Positions 15,095-22,917 of a DNA stretch of 64,000 nucleotides are shown piece by piece. Positions within the stretch are counted from its first letter, which is position 1, and every line of letters starts with the position of its first letter. Source of the DNA: Streptomyces sp. B93 (GTDB lineage: Bacteria > Actinomycetota > Actinomycetes > Streptomycetales > Streptomycetaceae). The notes beneath the pieces were generated by a model, which had not been told where the DNA came from, searched no databases, and saw nothing but the letters and a program-made list of their open reading frames with translations. The position numbers and the translations under genes are program-made. The stretch covers positions 1-64,000 of the forward strand of contig NZ_JAGPXL010000020.1 of assembly GCF_018070565.1 (NCBI RefSeq), written 5' to 3'.

Positions 15095-17221
15095 TCATTC
15101 GGCGGAAGCGGAACCCTCGGTGTCGCGGTTGGCGAGGGCGCGGGCGACGCGGTCGCGGGAGACGACCATGACACCGTCGGACTTGTACGGCTCCGCGCCG
15201 GCGTCGTCCAGGACGCGCTTGAGGTCGATGAACGACCACTCGCCATACGCGCCGGGGTTGCGGGTGGCGAGGCGGGCGAGGACGTCCTTGGTGCGGACGC
15301 GGGTCGCGTCACCGATGACGGCGGCGATGTCCGCGAGCGGGTCGTGCTCCTCTTTGTGCTCGATGGCGTGGAGGGTGGTGACGCCGTCGCGCAGGGCCTT
15401 GGCCCGGTCGGTGATCGCTGTGGCCGCGTCGTCGTCGATGTAGTGCGTGCGCACCGTGATGGACGACTGCCCCGCCGGGATGGTGATCCCGTCGGAGGCG
15501 ACGACCAGCGTTCCCCGGTCCAGGCCGGGACGGAGCAGGTTCGGCGCGGCGCCGCCGTCGACGGCCTTGTCCCCGAGTGCCATGCGGGCCTGGGATTCGG
15601 TGCCGAGGGCGAGGGAGGCGCGGGTGTGGGCGCCCTCGCGTACGAGCTTGGGGAGGTTCTCGTTGGTGGGGTCCTGGGTGCCCTGCCACATGAGCACGTT
15701 CACGGCCCGCCCCTGGTTGTGGATTTTGCGGACGGCCATGAAGTACCGGGAGTTGGCCTTGCTGCCGCCGTAGGGGCGCTTGTCCTCGTCCTTGGCCGGG
15801 CACATGAACGCGACCTGTGCTTCGTCGACGAGGACGATGAGCGGCGGAAACTGCGTGCCGGGCGGGGCCTGGATGCGGCGGTTCATCTCGGCCACCGCGC
15901 TCTCGACCATCTCGGTCACCTGGATCACGTGCTCATCGGTCGGCCCTTGGATGAGGGTGCGGGCGAGGCCGTCGAACATGGCCCAGTCGCCCACGCCCTT
16001 CAGGTCGCCGATGAGGAACTGCACCGACCGGTCAAGCGACAGCCACAGGGCCAGGGAGCGCAGGGCGACGGTCTTGCCCTGGTTGGACAGGCCCGTGATG
16101 AGCAGGTGCCGCTGGTAGAGGGACAGGGCGGCGGCGTCGCCGCGCAGGTCCTGGCCCCACGGGGCCTTGCCCTTCTTGTAGTCGGCGGTCATGGTCTCGT
16201 CGGTGACCAGCGGGGACGGGCCGATCGGTTCGTCCAGCGCCCCGCTGTCGGCGATCCACAGGCGGACGGTGCGGGCGGCCTGCGGGATGGTGATGAACAC
16301 CTCGTGCTCGTGCCGGGTCAGGTTCTCCGCGAGCTTCCGCCGCCGGTTCTGCACCTCGATCGTCGACACCCCGGAGGGAAGCGTGACGTCGACCTCGACG
16401 CCGCATCCGGCGATCGTGATGGGTCCGAGCATGCTCGCGCCGGCGTCGCCCATCTCCTTGATGGCGTTGCGCAGGGCGGGCACGCCGAGGTCGCGCAGGG
16501 CCTTGACCACGATGGACGGTGTGATCGGCTCGCCCTCGCCCGAGCGGACGTTCGCGGGGAGTGCCCACTGGGGTGCGGCGTGCTGCTTGCGCCCGACGGA
16601 CCACAGCGCGAGCAGCGCGAGGAACGGGCCGATGGTGATGGCCGGGCCCCACACGATCTGCACGATGCGGATCAGTAAGGCGATGAAGTCGATGGTCGCC
16701 GACAGAGGCGTCACCACATCCCCGACCTGACCGGTGCTGATCGCCATCACCACACCGAGGGCGACCAGCACACCGACGCTCATACCAGCGCCGACGGCTA
16801 CGCCCTTGGCGGCGTCGACCGGGGAGTGCAGGAGGTCCATGCGGCGGTGGTGGCGGGCGGCGCGGAAACGGCTCAGCCGCTCCTCCCACTCCTCCGCCGC
16901 CTCCAAGTTCCCCGCGGCCTCCGCCGCCCGGATCATCCGCTCATAGCGGGCCCCGGTCCGGCCGTCCCACGCCCGACGGGCCACGATCCGCCCGCCGTTG
17001 AACGTGTAGAGACCGTGCCGGACCACGGCGCGCCCGGCCGACCGGGTGCGCTCGTGCGTGACAACGGTCTTCACCGCGCGGCCGGAGCGTACCCACAGCG
17101 GCACCGGCCGCGCGGGCGGCGCGTCGGGCACGACGGTGAGCACCGTCGGGGCCGTGCCGACGGCCGCAGGTTCGGCCGGTGGGGTGGTGTGCTTGTGGAG
17201 GTGAACGACGTTCTCAGACAT
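15095..17221 (-). CDS. traB: TraB, FtsK/SpoIIIE-like conjugative DNA translocase
   Basis: 708 residues from the ATG at 17221, with AGGAG ten bases upstream. Order: a positively charged N-terminal region, membrane helices at about 146-163 and 176-207, an FtsK-type motor with Walker A GLSNQGKT (377-384) and Walker B LIVLVDEAQ (Asp467-Glu468), and a winged-helix C-terminus ending in DGVMVVSRDRVARAL. In Streptomyces this single protein forms a hexameric pore that moves double-stranded DNA to the recipient mycelium, using the C-terminal domain to bind clt octamers. The clt-like cluster lies immediately after the stop codon. Confidence 0.93.
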   Translation of the reverse strand: MSENVVHLHKHTTPPAEPAAVGTAPTVLTVVPDAPPARPVPLWVRSGRAVKTVVTHERTRSAGRAVVRHGLYTFNGGRIVARRAWDGRTGARYERMIRAAEAAGNLEAAEEWEERLSRFRAARHHRRMDLLHSPVDAAKGVAVGAGMSVGVLVALGVVMAISTGQVGDVVTPLSATIDFIALLIRIVQIVWGPAITIGPFLALLALWSVGRKQHAAPQWALPANVRSGEGEPITPSIVVKALRDLGVPALRNAIKEMGDAGASMLGPITIAGCGVEVDVTLPSGVSTIEVQNRRRKLAENLTRHEHEVFITIPQAARTVRLWIADSGALDEPIGPSPLVTDETMTADYKKGKAPWGQDLRGDAAALSLYQRHLLITGLSNQGKTVALRSLALWLSLDRSVQFLIGDLKGVGDWAMFDGLARTLIQGPTDEHVIQVTEMVESAVAEMNRRIQAPPGTQFPPLIVLVDEAQVAFMCPAKDEDKRPYGGSKANSRYFMAVRKIHNQGRAVNVLMWQGTQDPTNENLPKLVREGAHTRASLALGTESQARMALGDKAVDGGAAPNLLRPGLDRGTLVVASDGITIPAGQSSITVRTHYIDDDAATAITDRAKALRDGVTTLHAIEHKEEHDPLADIAAVIGDATRVRTKDVLARLATRNPGAYGEWSFIDLKRVLDDAGAEPYKSDGVMVVSRDRVARALANRDTEGSASAE

Positions 17222-17270
17222 GCTGGGAGAGCTCCTGACTGCCCCTGCGTGGGGCGGTTGTGTGGGAGAG

Positions 17271-17309
17271 CCGGGGTGGCCAGGTCCGTGGAAAGAGCGG
17301 CCACCCCGG
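17271..17309 (-). terminator. Hairpin upstream of traB
   Basis: CCGGGGTGGCC (17271-17281) and GGCCACCCCGG (17299-17309) form a perfect 11-bp stem in the 104-bp gap before traB, the only sizeable gap in an otherwise overlapping operon. It may attenuate or protect the traB message. Confidence 0.6.
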
Positions 17310-17325
17310 TGCACGTTGGGGCTGG

Positions 17326-17643
17326 TCACCACCAGCCGGACGACTTCTTGGCTGCCTTCTCGCGCGCGGCCTCCGTAATGAGCCGCTGCCGCTCGCCGTG
17401 TAGCGCGTTCAACTCCGCCGCGAGCCGCATCTCAGCGGCCGACGATGTGGACTCCATCTGCGTTTCGGCGCGGCCGGTGCTGCGGCCCCGCGCGGTGCGG
17501 TAGGCGCCACCGGCGGCGGCGCGGAGCATGGCGCGGCGTTCGCGGCCGTTCAGCGGCCACAACTCACCCCGCCGCACGGCCTCCAACTTCTTGCTGGTGG
17601 CCCGGATTTCGCGGTCCAGGCGGCGCAGGTCGGCGTTGCTCAT
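17326..17643 (-). CDS. Small charged coiled-coil-like protein of the transfer operon
   Basis: 105 residues. The ATG at 17643 overlaps the stop of the RRQRL-protein gene in an ATGA, so translation is coupled. It is highly charged and helical: ADLRRLDREIRATSKKLEAV at the start and MRLAAELNALHGERQRLITE near the end suggest two antiparallel helices or a coiled coil. It has no membrane segment or enzyme motif. Similar short proteins sit beside traB in other Streptomyces elements, but I do not recognise a named family. An accessory role in transfer is inferred from operon position only. Confidence 0.7.
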   Translation of the reverse strand: MSNADLRRLDREIRATSKKLEAVRRGELWPLNGRERRAMLRAAAGGAYRTARGRSTGRAETQMESTSSAAEMRLAAELNALHGERQRLITEAAREKAAKKSSGWW

Positions 17644-17990
17644 CGGGTGCTCCCATCGGACCCGTGCGGGTCGGCGTCGGCGCAGGGCACGCACGTGCCC
17701 AGCGAGGTGGGGATGACGTATCCGGCGTCACGCCGGCAGACAGGGCAGAGACGGCGGGCGGCGTTCGCCTTGGCCAGCGCCGCCCTGCGGGCCGGGGTCA
17801 TCGGACGGACCGGCACCGCGAGGTCGACGCGGTACAGGTAGGCGACCAGCGGGCCCCGTCGGCGGCGGGGCCGTTCGAGCTGCGCGGCCACGTCTTGACC
17901 GCCGGGGCGTAGCCCTTGGGCGCGGAGTTGGCGGCGGGTGGCGTAGCCGTCCGGGGCGAGGCGCCACCGGAACACCGGCAGCGCCCCCAT
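17640..17990 (-). CDS. RRQRL-motif-type zinc-binding protein
   Basis: 116 residues. The start ATG at 17990 overlaps the SpdB-like stop (TGATG), and the end overlaps the next start, so it is buried in a translationally coupled chain. It carries the signature GYATRRQLRAQGLRPGG near the N-terminus, a basic RPRRRRGPLVAYLYR segment, and two Cys pairs (CPVC and, after GYVIPTSLGT, CVPC) that form a zinc knuckle. The family is named for its arginine motif and occurs almost only in actinobacterial integrative elements. It is probably a small nucleic-acid-binding protein; no role has been proven. Confidence 0.8.
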   Translation of the reverse strand: MGALPVFRWRLAPDGYATRRQLRAQGLRPGGQDVAAQLERPRRRRGPLVAYLYRVDLAVPVRPMTPARRAALAKANAARRLCPVCRRDAGYVIPTSLGTCVPCADADPHGSDGSTR

Positions 17991-18853
17991 CACGCGGCCA
18001 CGCGCTTCCACGCGGCCCGCAGCCGCATCTCGCTCGCGGCGTGGCCGGCGGCGCGGAACCGGGCGGCCATCTCCCGGTAGGACAGGGCGGGGGTTTCGCT
18101 GGTGCGGATCTCGTCGACGATGAGGTCCAGCGCCTCATCGGTGAGAGCCGGTGCGCTCTCCAGCGACCGGGACGTGAGCGGCTCGGTCGGGCCCCACACC
18201 GGGAGCTCCCAGCGGGGCGTGACACCGGGTGTGACGCGGGCCGTCACGCTGGTCAGCGCCCTACCGGTCTCCTCACCCGCGCGGGCCGTCTCCAGCGTCG
18301 ACCACGCCCCCGCGAGGGTCTGCGCGGTCTTCGCCTGGACGCGTGCGACGCGGGCCCCGGCCTCCGTCACGGCCGTCAGCCGCGTCTCCTCGGTCGCCGC
18401 TTCCGCCCGCAGCCGGGCGCGGGCCACGGCCGCCTCGTCGCGCGCTTCCTGCTGGATACCGCGGATCGCGTCCAGCGCGACGGGGGTGAGGGCGGTGCGC
18501 TCCCACATCGAGTGCACCAGCCACAGGGCTTTGGCGGCGATCGGGAGCCAGGCGACGGCCAGCCATGCCCCGGCGGAGTGTTCTGCCGTGAGGGCGTGGG
18601 CGATGAGGACGCCGGCGGCGAGGAAGCCGAAGGACCAGCCGACGGCGGTCACGGCGCGGTTGTGGTCGCCCTGTGCGGCGAGGCGGCGTTCGTAGGCGAG
18701 GGTGGCCAGCCAACCGCCGTCGATGCCGAGACCGACGACCAGGGCGACCGGCCACGGCACCGCCGTCCCGAGCCACATGACGACGACGGCGAGGGTGAGC
18801 ACCATGGACACGGCCGTCATCGCGACGGCCGGCAGAACGGTCTTGGCCCTCAT
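17990..18853 (-). CDS. SpdB-like membrane protein
   Basis: 287 residues. The start at 18853 overlaps the upstream stop in an ATGA. Four hydrophobic helices lie in the first 120 residues, including VVGLGIDGGWLATLAYERR, which recurs in Streptomyces SpdB/DUF2637-like transfer proteins. A long Ala/Glu/Arg helical stretch follows (about 130-205), then a C-terminal winged-helix-like domain (PALSYREMAARFRAAGHAASEMRLRAAW). SpdB-type proteins help spread the element along septate hyphae after TraB-mediated transfer and may bind DNA. Membrane topology and operon position are clear; the exact function is inferred. Confidence 0.75.
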   Translation of the reverse strand: MRAKTVLPAVAMTAVSMVLTLAVVVMWLGTAVPWPVALVVGLGIDGGWLATLAYERRLAAQGDHNRAVTAVGWSFGFLAAGVLIAHALTAEHSAGAWLAVAWLPIAAKALWLVHSMWERTALTPVALDAIRGIQQEARDEAAVARARLRAEAATEETRLTAVTEAGARVARVQAKTAQTLAGAWSTLETARAGEETGRALTSVTARVTPGVTPRWELPVWGPTEPLTSRSLESAPALTDEALDLIVDEIRTSETPALSYREMAARFRAAGHAASEMRLRAAWKRVAA

Positions 18854-19131
18854 GCCGCACCTCCGTCCCGGTCGCGCACCGCGACGGCCGCGATCAGCAG
18901 AACCGGGGTGGAGTCGTCGTCGGGGTCCCGGCTGTCTTCCGTCCAGGACCACACCGCGCCCGGTGCCACCTCGTAGCCGAGGACGGCCAGCGCCGCCCGG
19001 CGCTCCGCGACGGTGGGGACCGGCCCCGTGCGCTCCCATCGGAAGGTGGGCCACTCGGTCTCGCCGTACAGCACGACGTACAGGTGCCACGCCCGGCCGG
19101 TGTTCGACATCTGCGCGGTCAGCGTCCTCAT
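18850..19131 (-). CDS. DUF6303-like small protein
   Basis: 93 residues, linked to both neighbours by four-base ATGA overlaps. The pattern TAQMSNTGRAWHLYVVLYG...WPTFRWERTGPVPTVAERRAALAVLGYE matches my memory of DUF6303, a small soluble family confined to Streptomyces transfer operons. It is predicted to be compact alpha/beta with many aromatic residues and no catalytic motif. The role is unknown; a place in the TraB regulon is likely because it is co-translated with SpdB. Confidence 0.75.
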   Translation of the reverse strand: MRTLTAQMSNTGRAWHLYVVLYGETEWPTFRWERTGPVPTVAERRAALAVLGYEVAPGAVWSWTEDSRDPDDDSTPVLLIAAVAVRDRDGGAA

Positions 19132-19397
19132 GCCGCACCTCCGGGGAGGCTCGTGCCGGCGCTGTGGTTGAGCAGGGCGACGCGGGCGGCGAGCGCGCGG
19201 CGGCGGGCCCGGCGGATGCGCCGGTTGTCCAGCTCGGACGGGATGCGGTCCAGGGTGACGATGTGCGCGTCCAGCAGCTCGACGTCCGCCAGGATGACGG
19301 GCATCTCCCGCTCGGTGGCGTCCAGTTCCGCGTTCGTCGGCTCGATGAAGTCGGCGAACGCGGTAACGGCGTCCTGAACAGTGACGATGTGTTCCAT
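19128..19397 (-). CDS. DUF6284-like small protein, first gene of the transfer operon
   Basis: 89 residues with GGGAG nine bases before the ATG at 19397. The sequence IVTVQDAVTAFADFIEPTNAEL, EMPVILADVELLDAHI and PSELDNRRIRRARRRALAAR closely follows what I know as DUF6284, a helical, basic protein typical of AICE transfer operons. It is the promoter-proximal gene, about 370 bp from the operator-covered promoter. There is no membrane segment. The function is unknown. Confidence 0.78.
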   Translation of the reverse strand: MEHIVTVQDAVTAFADFIEPTNAELDATEREMPVILADVELLDAHIVTLDRIPSELDNRRIRRARRRALAARVALLNHSAGTSLPGGAA

Positions 19398-19434
19398 GGG
19401 TCGTGGTCTCCCTAGCAGGTGAACGGCCCGAACA

Positions 19435-19464
19435 GCGCCCCCGGAGTTACCGCTCCGGGGGCGC
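19435..19464 (-). promoter_or_regulatory. Leader hairpin of the transfer operon
   Basis: GCGCCCCCGGAG (19435-19446) pairs perfectly with CTCCGGGGGCGC (19453-19464) over a six-base loop, 38 bases upstream of the first start codon. It has no T-tract on the transcribed strand. It could be an attenuator or a message-stabilising structure. Confidence 0.6.
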
Positions 19465-19760
19465 GCGCCGTTGAAGTCGGGATATCCGGCTCCCCCCAGC
19501 GCTGCTCGTACGCGACGAGCAGCGGAGGCAACCGGCCGCAACGCGGGAAGCGCTGCGATAGGTCGTGGTCGTACGGGTGTCTCCTTCGGGAACACGAGCT
19601 CCCGTTGTAGGCGTATGGAGACGTGACCTTTCGGTCTAAGCCGTCCCGAATGACAAGGGTCGGGTCCGCCCTCGGCCCGCTCTGTCCCGGGCCCCTTGGC
19701 GCCGCTTCGAAGCGCAGCGCCCGTTGATACACACCGCAGGCCGGACACGAGGTCCGCCAA

Positions 19761-19804
19761 CTGGTGCGCACCAGTAGATTGCATCTGGTGCGCACCAGAG
19801 TCAA
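19761..19804 (-). promoter_or_regulatory. Transfer-operon promoter with twin palindromic operators
   Basis: CTGGTGCGCACCAG occurs twice (19761-19774 and 19785-19798), 24 bp apart. On the leftward strand a TTGACT box (19799-19804) is followed after 17 bases by CAATCT (19776-19781). One palindrome fills the spacer and the other covers the expected transcription start. A closely related palindrome precedes the GntR-Nudix gene, which makes that protein the likely repressor. Confidence 0.7.
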
Positions 19805-19984
19805 GGTGGTTCGCCATTTAGGGTGGCGTTCGCTCCCTGCGGTGCCTCTACAGAAGACCGCGCAGAGCAGGGCTGGCGGTAGCCAACAGCGCTTAACAAC
19901 CGGCCTGTTAACCCCTGTTGACCTGCGGCAATGTGCGGCATGCTGAGAGCGCCAGTGAAGGCCTCAACCGTCGGACGGTGATCT

Positions 19985-21115
19985 GTGAGCGCAGGACTTC
20001 GAAGCGCACGGACGGCGCGCGGCTGGTCTCAGGAGCGACTGGTTCGCGAGATCGAGCAGTACGCCCGGAAGAACGTCATGGATGTTGCCTCCACCGCGAG
20101 CCTGCGCGTGTACGTGTCGGAGTGGGAGAACGGGAAGCGCACGCTCTCGGACCGGTATGCGGGGATTCTGCGGAAGCTTCTCGGCGTCACTGACGCGGAA
20201 CTGAGGGGCGCTGTACCGGCGCCGGTGGCCGCTTCGGTCGACGGCTACGACGAACTGCTCAGCCGGATCGACGCGGCCGGCAGTGTCGGTGAGTCCATGG
20301 TGCAGGCGTTCAACGACCAGACAGAGTTGCTCCGCACCATGGATAGGCAGAGGGGCGCGGCCGGTCTGGTCGACCAGATGACAGGGCACCTTGCCGCACT
20401 GGAAGACGCGCTCAACTTCGCCGTGCTGCCGTCCGCACGCCGACCTGTTGCCCTAGCCCTCGCAGGTGCGTCGACCCTTGCGGCGTGGCAGGCCATCGAC
20501 TCCGGAGCGGTCGAACGGGCATGGCGGCACTACGAACTCGCGAAACGAGCGGCGCGTGACGCTGAGGCTCCGATGTACCTTGCCCACGCCATGGCGGAAC
20601 AGGCGTACGTGCTCTGCGAAGCCGGTCGACCTGCCCTCGGGGTCGACCTCGTACGGGACGCGCGGCGCACCGTTGGCCAGTCAGGTTCAGCCCGATTGCG
20701 AGCGTGGCTTCACGCGGCCGAAGCGGAGATGTGCGCATACGCCGGCATGCCGGACGACTCCCGACGGGCGCTCGATGCGGCCCTGGCCACCATCCCAGCA
20801 GGACCGGAAGACAGGGACCCGGACATGTTGAGCATCTTCCTAAACGGCACCCACCTTGCCCGGTGGCAAGGCAACGTGCTCGCCATGCTCGGTGACAGCG
20901 ACGCGGTCACGAGTCTGTATGGAGCGCTGGAAGACATGGACCCGTCGTTCGTCCGGGCGCGCGCTGGACTGCATACAGACTTGGCGCACGCGCACTTGAC
21001 GCGAGCCGAGTACGACGACGCCCACACCCATTTGAGGCAGGCCCGGCTGCTGGCGGGCCGCACTGGATCGGTGAGGCAGCGCCGTCGTGTCGACATGCTC
21101 AGCGCCCGGTTGTGA
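19985..21115 (+). CDS. XRE-family regulator with TPR-like C-terminal region
   Basis: 376 residues from GTG 19985. The N-terminal helix-turn-helix (about 3-68) reads LRSARTARGWSQERLVREI and ends with VYVSEWENGKRTLSDRYAGIL, as in XRE domains. The rest is a helical solenoid with TPR-like repeats (RAWRHYELAKRAARDAEAPMYLAHAMAEQAYVL and others). Many Streptomyces AICEs carry one such regulator between the transfer operon and the GntR gene; in pSAM2 the activator Pra has the comparable position but is a different protein. It probably controls excision or replication. Its last 17 bp overlap the convergent GntR-Nudix gene. Confidence 0.8.
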   Translation: MSAGLRSARTARGWSQERLVREIEQYARKNVMDVASTASLRVYVSEWENGKRTLSDRYAGILRKLLGVTDAELRGAVPAPVAASVDGYDELLSRIDAAGSVGESMVQAFNDQTELLRTMDRQRGAAGLVDQMTGHLAALEDALNFAVLPSARRPVALALAGASTLAAWQAIDSGAVERAWRHYELAKRAARDAEAPMYLAHAMAEQAYVLCEAGRPALGVDLVRDARRTVGQSGSARLRAWLHAAEAEMCAYAGMPDDSRRALDAALATIPAGPEDRDPDMLSIFLNGTHLARWQGNVLAMLGDSDAVTSLYGALEDMDPSFVRARAGLHTDLAHAHLTRAEYDDAHTHLRQARLLAGRTGSVRQRRRVDMLSARL

Positions 21116-21887
21116 CCCCCTGGGCGCGCCGGTTGGCAAGGATGTGCAGCAGAGCAACGAGCGTGCCGGACCCCATCAGCTCACCGCGGGCCATTAGCCC
21201 TGGAATGTCTGCGAGGGGAACCCACTCGATGTGGCCAGCTTCCTCTAGGTCGGTCGGTTCGCCGACCTTCTCCGCCCCGTGGCTGACGAAGATGTCGTGG
21301 GGCGAGTCGACCATGCCGACCATGGGCTGATAGGTCACAACGTGTTCTAGCGCCTTCGGGCGCCACCCGGTCTCTTCGACGACTTCCCGCAGTGCCGTGT
21401 CCGCCGGTTCCTCGCCAGCGTCGACGATGCCACCCGGGAGCTCCCACCCGAACTGCTGGGGCACGAAGCGGTAGCGCCACATCATGAGCACGCGGTCCTG
21501 GTCGTCCAAAACGGCGGTGACGGCCACATGGTGCAGCTTCACCACGTGGTGCTCGAACGACTTCATGCCGGGCGGTTCCACGTCCCAGAGCTGCAGCTTC
21601 ACCCAGCGGTTGTCATACAGGTCCCGCTCACCATGGATGCGCCACGGCTCCACACCCTCCGGCCGCCGGATGGTCACAGGGCCGGGTACCCGGTAAGAGC
21701 TGCGGCCCCGGACCTCCAATGCGCCTTCGGCAACGAGACGTGCGAGTACCTGCCGCAGCGCGGTCCGGCCAATGCCAAGTTCGTCGACTAGCGTGCGTTC
21801 CGAGGGAAGCTTGTCGCCGGGGGCATACTCGCCGGTGGCGAGCCGCTCCCGAAGCGTTTCGTAGACCTTGGTCGTCTTCGGTCCCAT
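21099..21887 (-). CDS. GntR-Nudix fusion: transfer repressor joined to a Pif-like Nudix hydrolase
   Basis: 262 residues. Residues 1-70 are a GntR winged helix (GDKLPSERTLVDELGIGRTALRQVLARL). Residues 95-255 are a Nudix domain with a perfect Nudix box at 153-175: Gly153, Glu159, Arg167-Glu168, Glu171-Glu172, Gly174. In pSAM2 two separate genes do these jobs: KorSA (GntR) represses transfer genes through short palindromes, and Pif (Nudix) prevents transfer between cells that already carry the element. Here they form one chain. The palindrome at 21912-21925, 25 bp upstream, and the twin copies at the transfer promoter point to autorepression and transfer repression. Nudix substrate unknown. Confidence 0.88.
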   Translation of the reverse strand: MGPKTTKVYETLRERLATGEYAPGDKLPSERTLVDELGIGRTALRQVLARLVAEGALEVRGRSSYRVPGPVTIRRPEGVEPWRIHGERDLYDNRWVKLQLWDVEPPGMKSFEHHVVKLHHVAVTAVLDDQDRVLMMWRYRFVPQQFGWELPGGIVDAGEEPADTALREVVEETGWRPKALEHVVTYQPMVGMVDSPHDIFVSHGAEKVGEPTDLEEAGHIEWVPLADIPGLMARGELMGSGTLVALLHILANRRAQGVTTGR

Positions 21888-21911
21888 CCGCGGAGCACTC
21901 TCCGTTCTGCT

Positions 21912-21925
21912 GTGGTGCGTACCAG
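21912..21925. promoter_or_regulatory. GntR-Nudix gene operator
   Basis: GTGGTGCGTACCAG matches 12 of 14 bases of the transfer-operon palindrome CTGGTGCGCACCAG and starts 25 bp before the GntR-Nudix start codon, an appropriate place for autoregulation. Confidence 0.65.
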
Positions 21926-22067
21926 CGTAGCGGGCATGAGGTGCGTAGCCCCCGTCGACGACAGAGTTCAGCGCGGGCTCAACAGCGTGCTCCCCATTTC
22001 TTGCTTCACCTGCCCACGTGCGCTCTTTGGTCCTACCATGTCCCTACCGTGCAGGGTAGGGGGGTGT

Positions 22068-22799
22068 ATGGCGCAGAAGAGACCGAATATTCCTGAGTCG
22101 GTCAAGCGTCAAATTCGTCAGCGGTGTGGATTTGGGTGTGTGATCTGCGGGCTGCCGTTGTACGAGTACGAACATATCGCCGAGTGGTCTGCCGTAAAGC
22201 GGCATGATCCTGATGAAATGACGCTGCTTTGCCCGACCCATCATGCGGAAAAGACGCGCGGCCTACTTCCTGTTGCTGAGGTGAAGTCGGCTGATCAGGC
22301 CCCATTCAACTTCCGGTCTGGGCAGTCTGAATCTTTCCCGCTGAGATACTCCGGTGATAGTTGCCTGGTGAGTATAGGAGGAAGCATCTGGCGGCATGAA
22401 TTCACGCAGGATGCCGTAGTTCCCCTATTGGTCATAAGGGGGTGCGCGGTTATCGAGGTGAAGAAGCAGGACGAGCGTCTACTTCTATCTTTGCGGGTCT
22501 ACAATAAGCAAGCAAAGCCTCTGCTGCAAATCGTAGAGAATGAGCTAGTCTTTTCTACTTCCTCCTGGGATGTCGAACTTGTGGGTCGGCTGCTGACCAT
22601 TCGCGGCGGGTCGCGTGATATTTTGGTGCAGATGGAGTTCCAAACTCCCGATGCCATTCTTATCACGCGCGGCGTATTCGCCTTTGGAGGAGCTCAGATC
22701 CAAGTGGAGCCTGATCACATACACCTGCCCAAATACAACATCCGCATGGCAGGCTACAGTGCTCGTGGGAATGGCGGTTCGGCGCTTAGATTTGACTGA
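22068..22799 (+). CDS. HNH endonuclease (element cargo)
   Basis: 243 residues from ATG 22068, with a G-rich sequence upstream; longer in-frame starts at 21912 and 22038 look unlike protein. The N-terminal HNH module has a zinc knuckle at Cys24/Cys27 (CVICG), His36 in YEYEHI, and CPTHHAEKTRG (Cys55, His58, His59). The remaining 170 residues are beta-rich, with ARGNGG near the end, and have no obvious named domain; they may bind a target. Codon use and base composition are more AT-rich than the transfer genes. Position after the regulators and before the right end marks it as cargo, possibly a restriction or phage-defence nuclease. Confidence 0.75.
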   Translation: MAQKRPNIPESVKRQIRQRCGFGCVICGLPLYEYEHIAEWSAVKRHDPDEMTLLCPTHHAEKTRGLLPVAEVKSADQAPFNFRSGQSESFPLRYSGDSCLVSIGGSIWRHEFTQDAVVPLLVIRGCAVIEVKKQDERLLLSLRVYNKQAKPLLQIVENELVFSTSSWDVELVGRLLTIRGGSRDILVQMEFQTPDAILITRGVFAFGGAQIQVEPDHIHLPKYNIRMAGYSARGNGGSALRFD

Positions 22800-22917
22800 T
22801 GTGGCGGCGGCCTAAGTCGCAGTGGACGGCGAGAAATCCGGTTCTAGGTGCCTGTCTGTCTTTCGTCTCCCTCCCTGACCTACTAGAACGCACCCGAACT
22901 CTCGATTGGGAAGCTTC

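Larger units (their letters stand above)
19398..19984. other. Control region between transfer operon and XRE regulator
   Basis: 587 bp without a credible gene. It contains a very stable hairpin in the transfer-operon leader (19435-19464), two identical 14-bp palindromes with an overlapping leftward promoter (19761-19804), and a possible rightward promoter TTGACC (19918-19923) with TGCTGA 17 bases later, facing the XRE gene. Confidence 0.7.

Noticed and set aside
22871..22878. Extra CTCCCTGA octamer in the cargo region, matching the clt-like unit
   Set aside because: A single copy; one 8-mer by chance in 16 kb is unremarkable.
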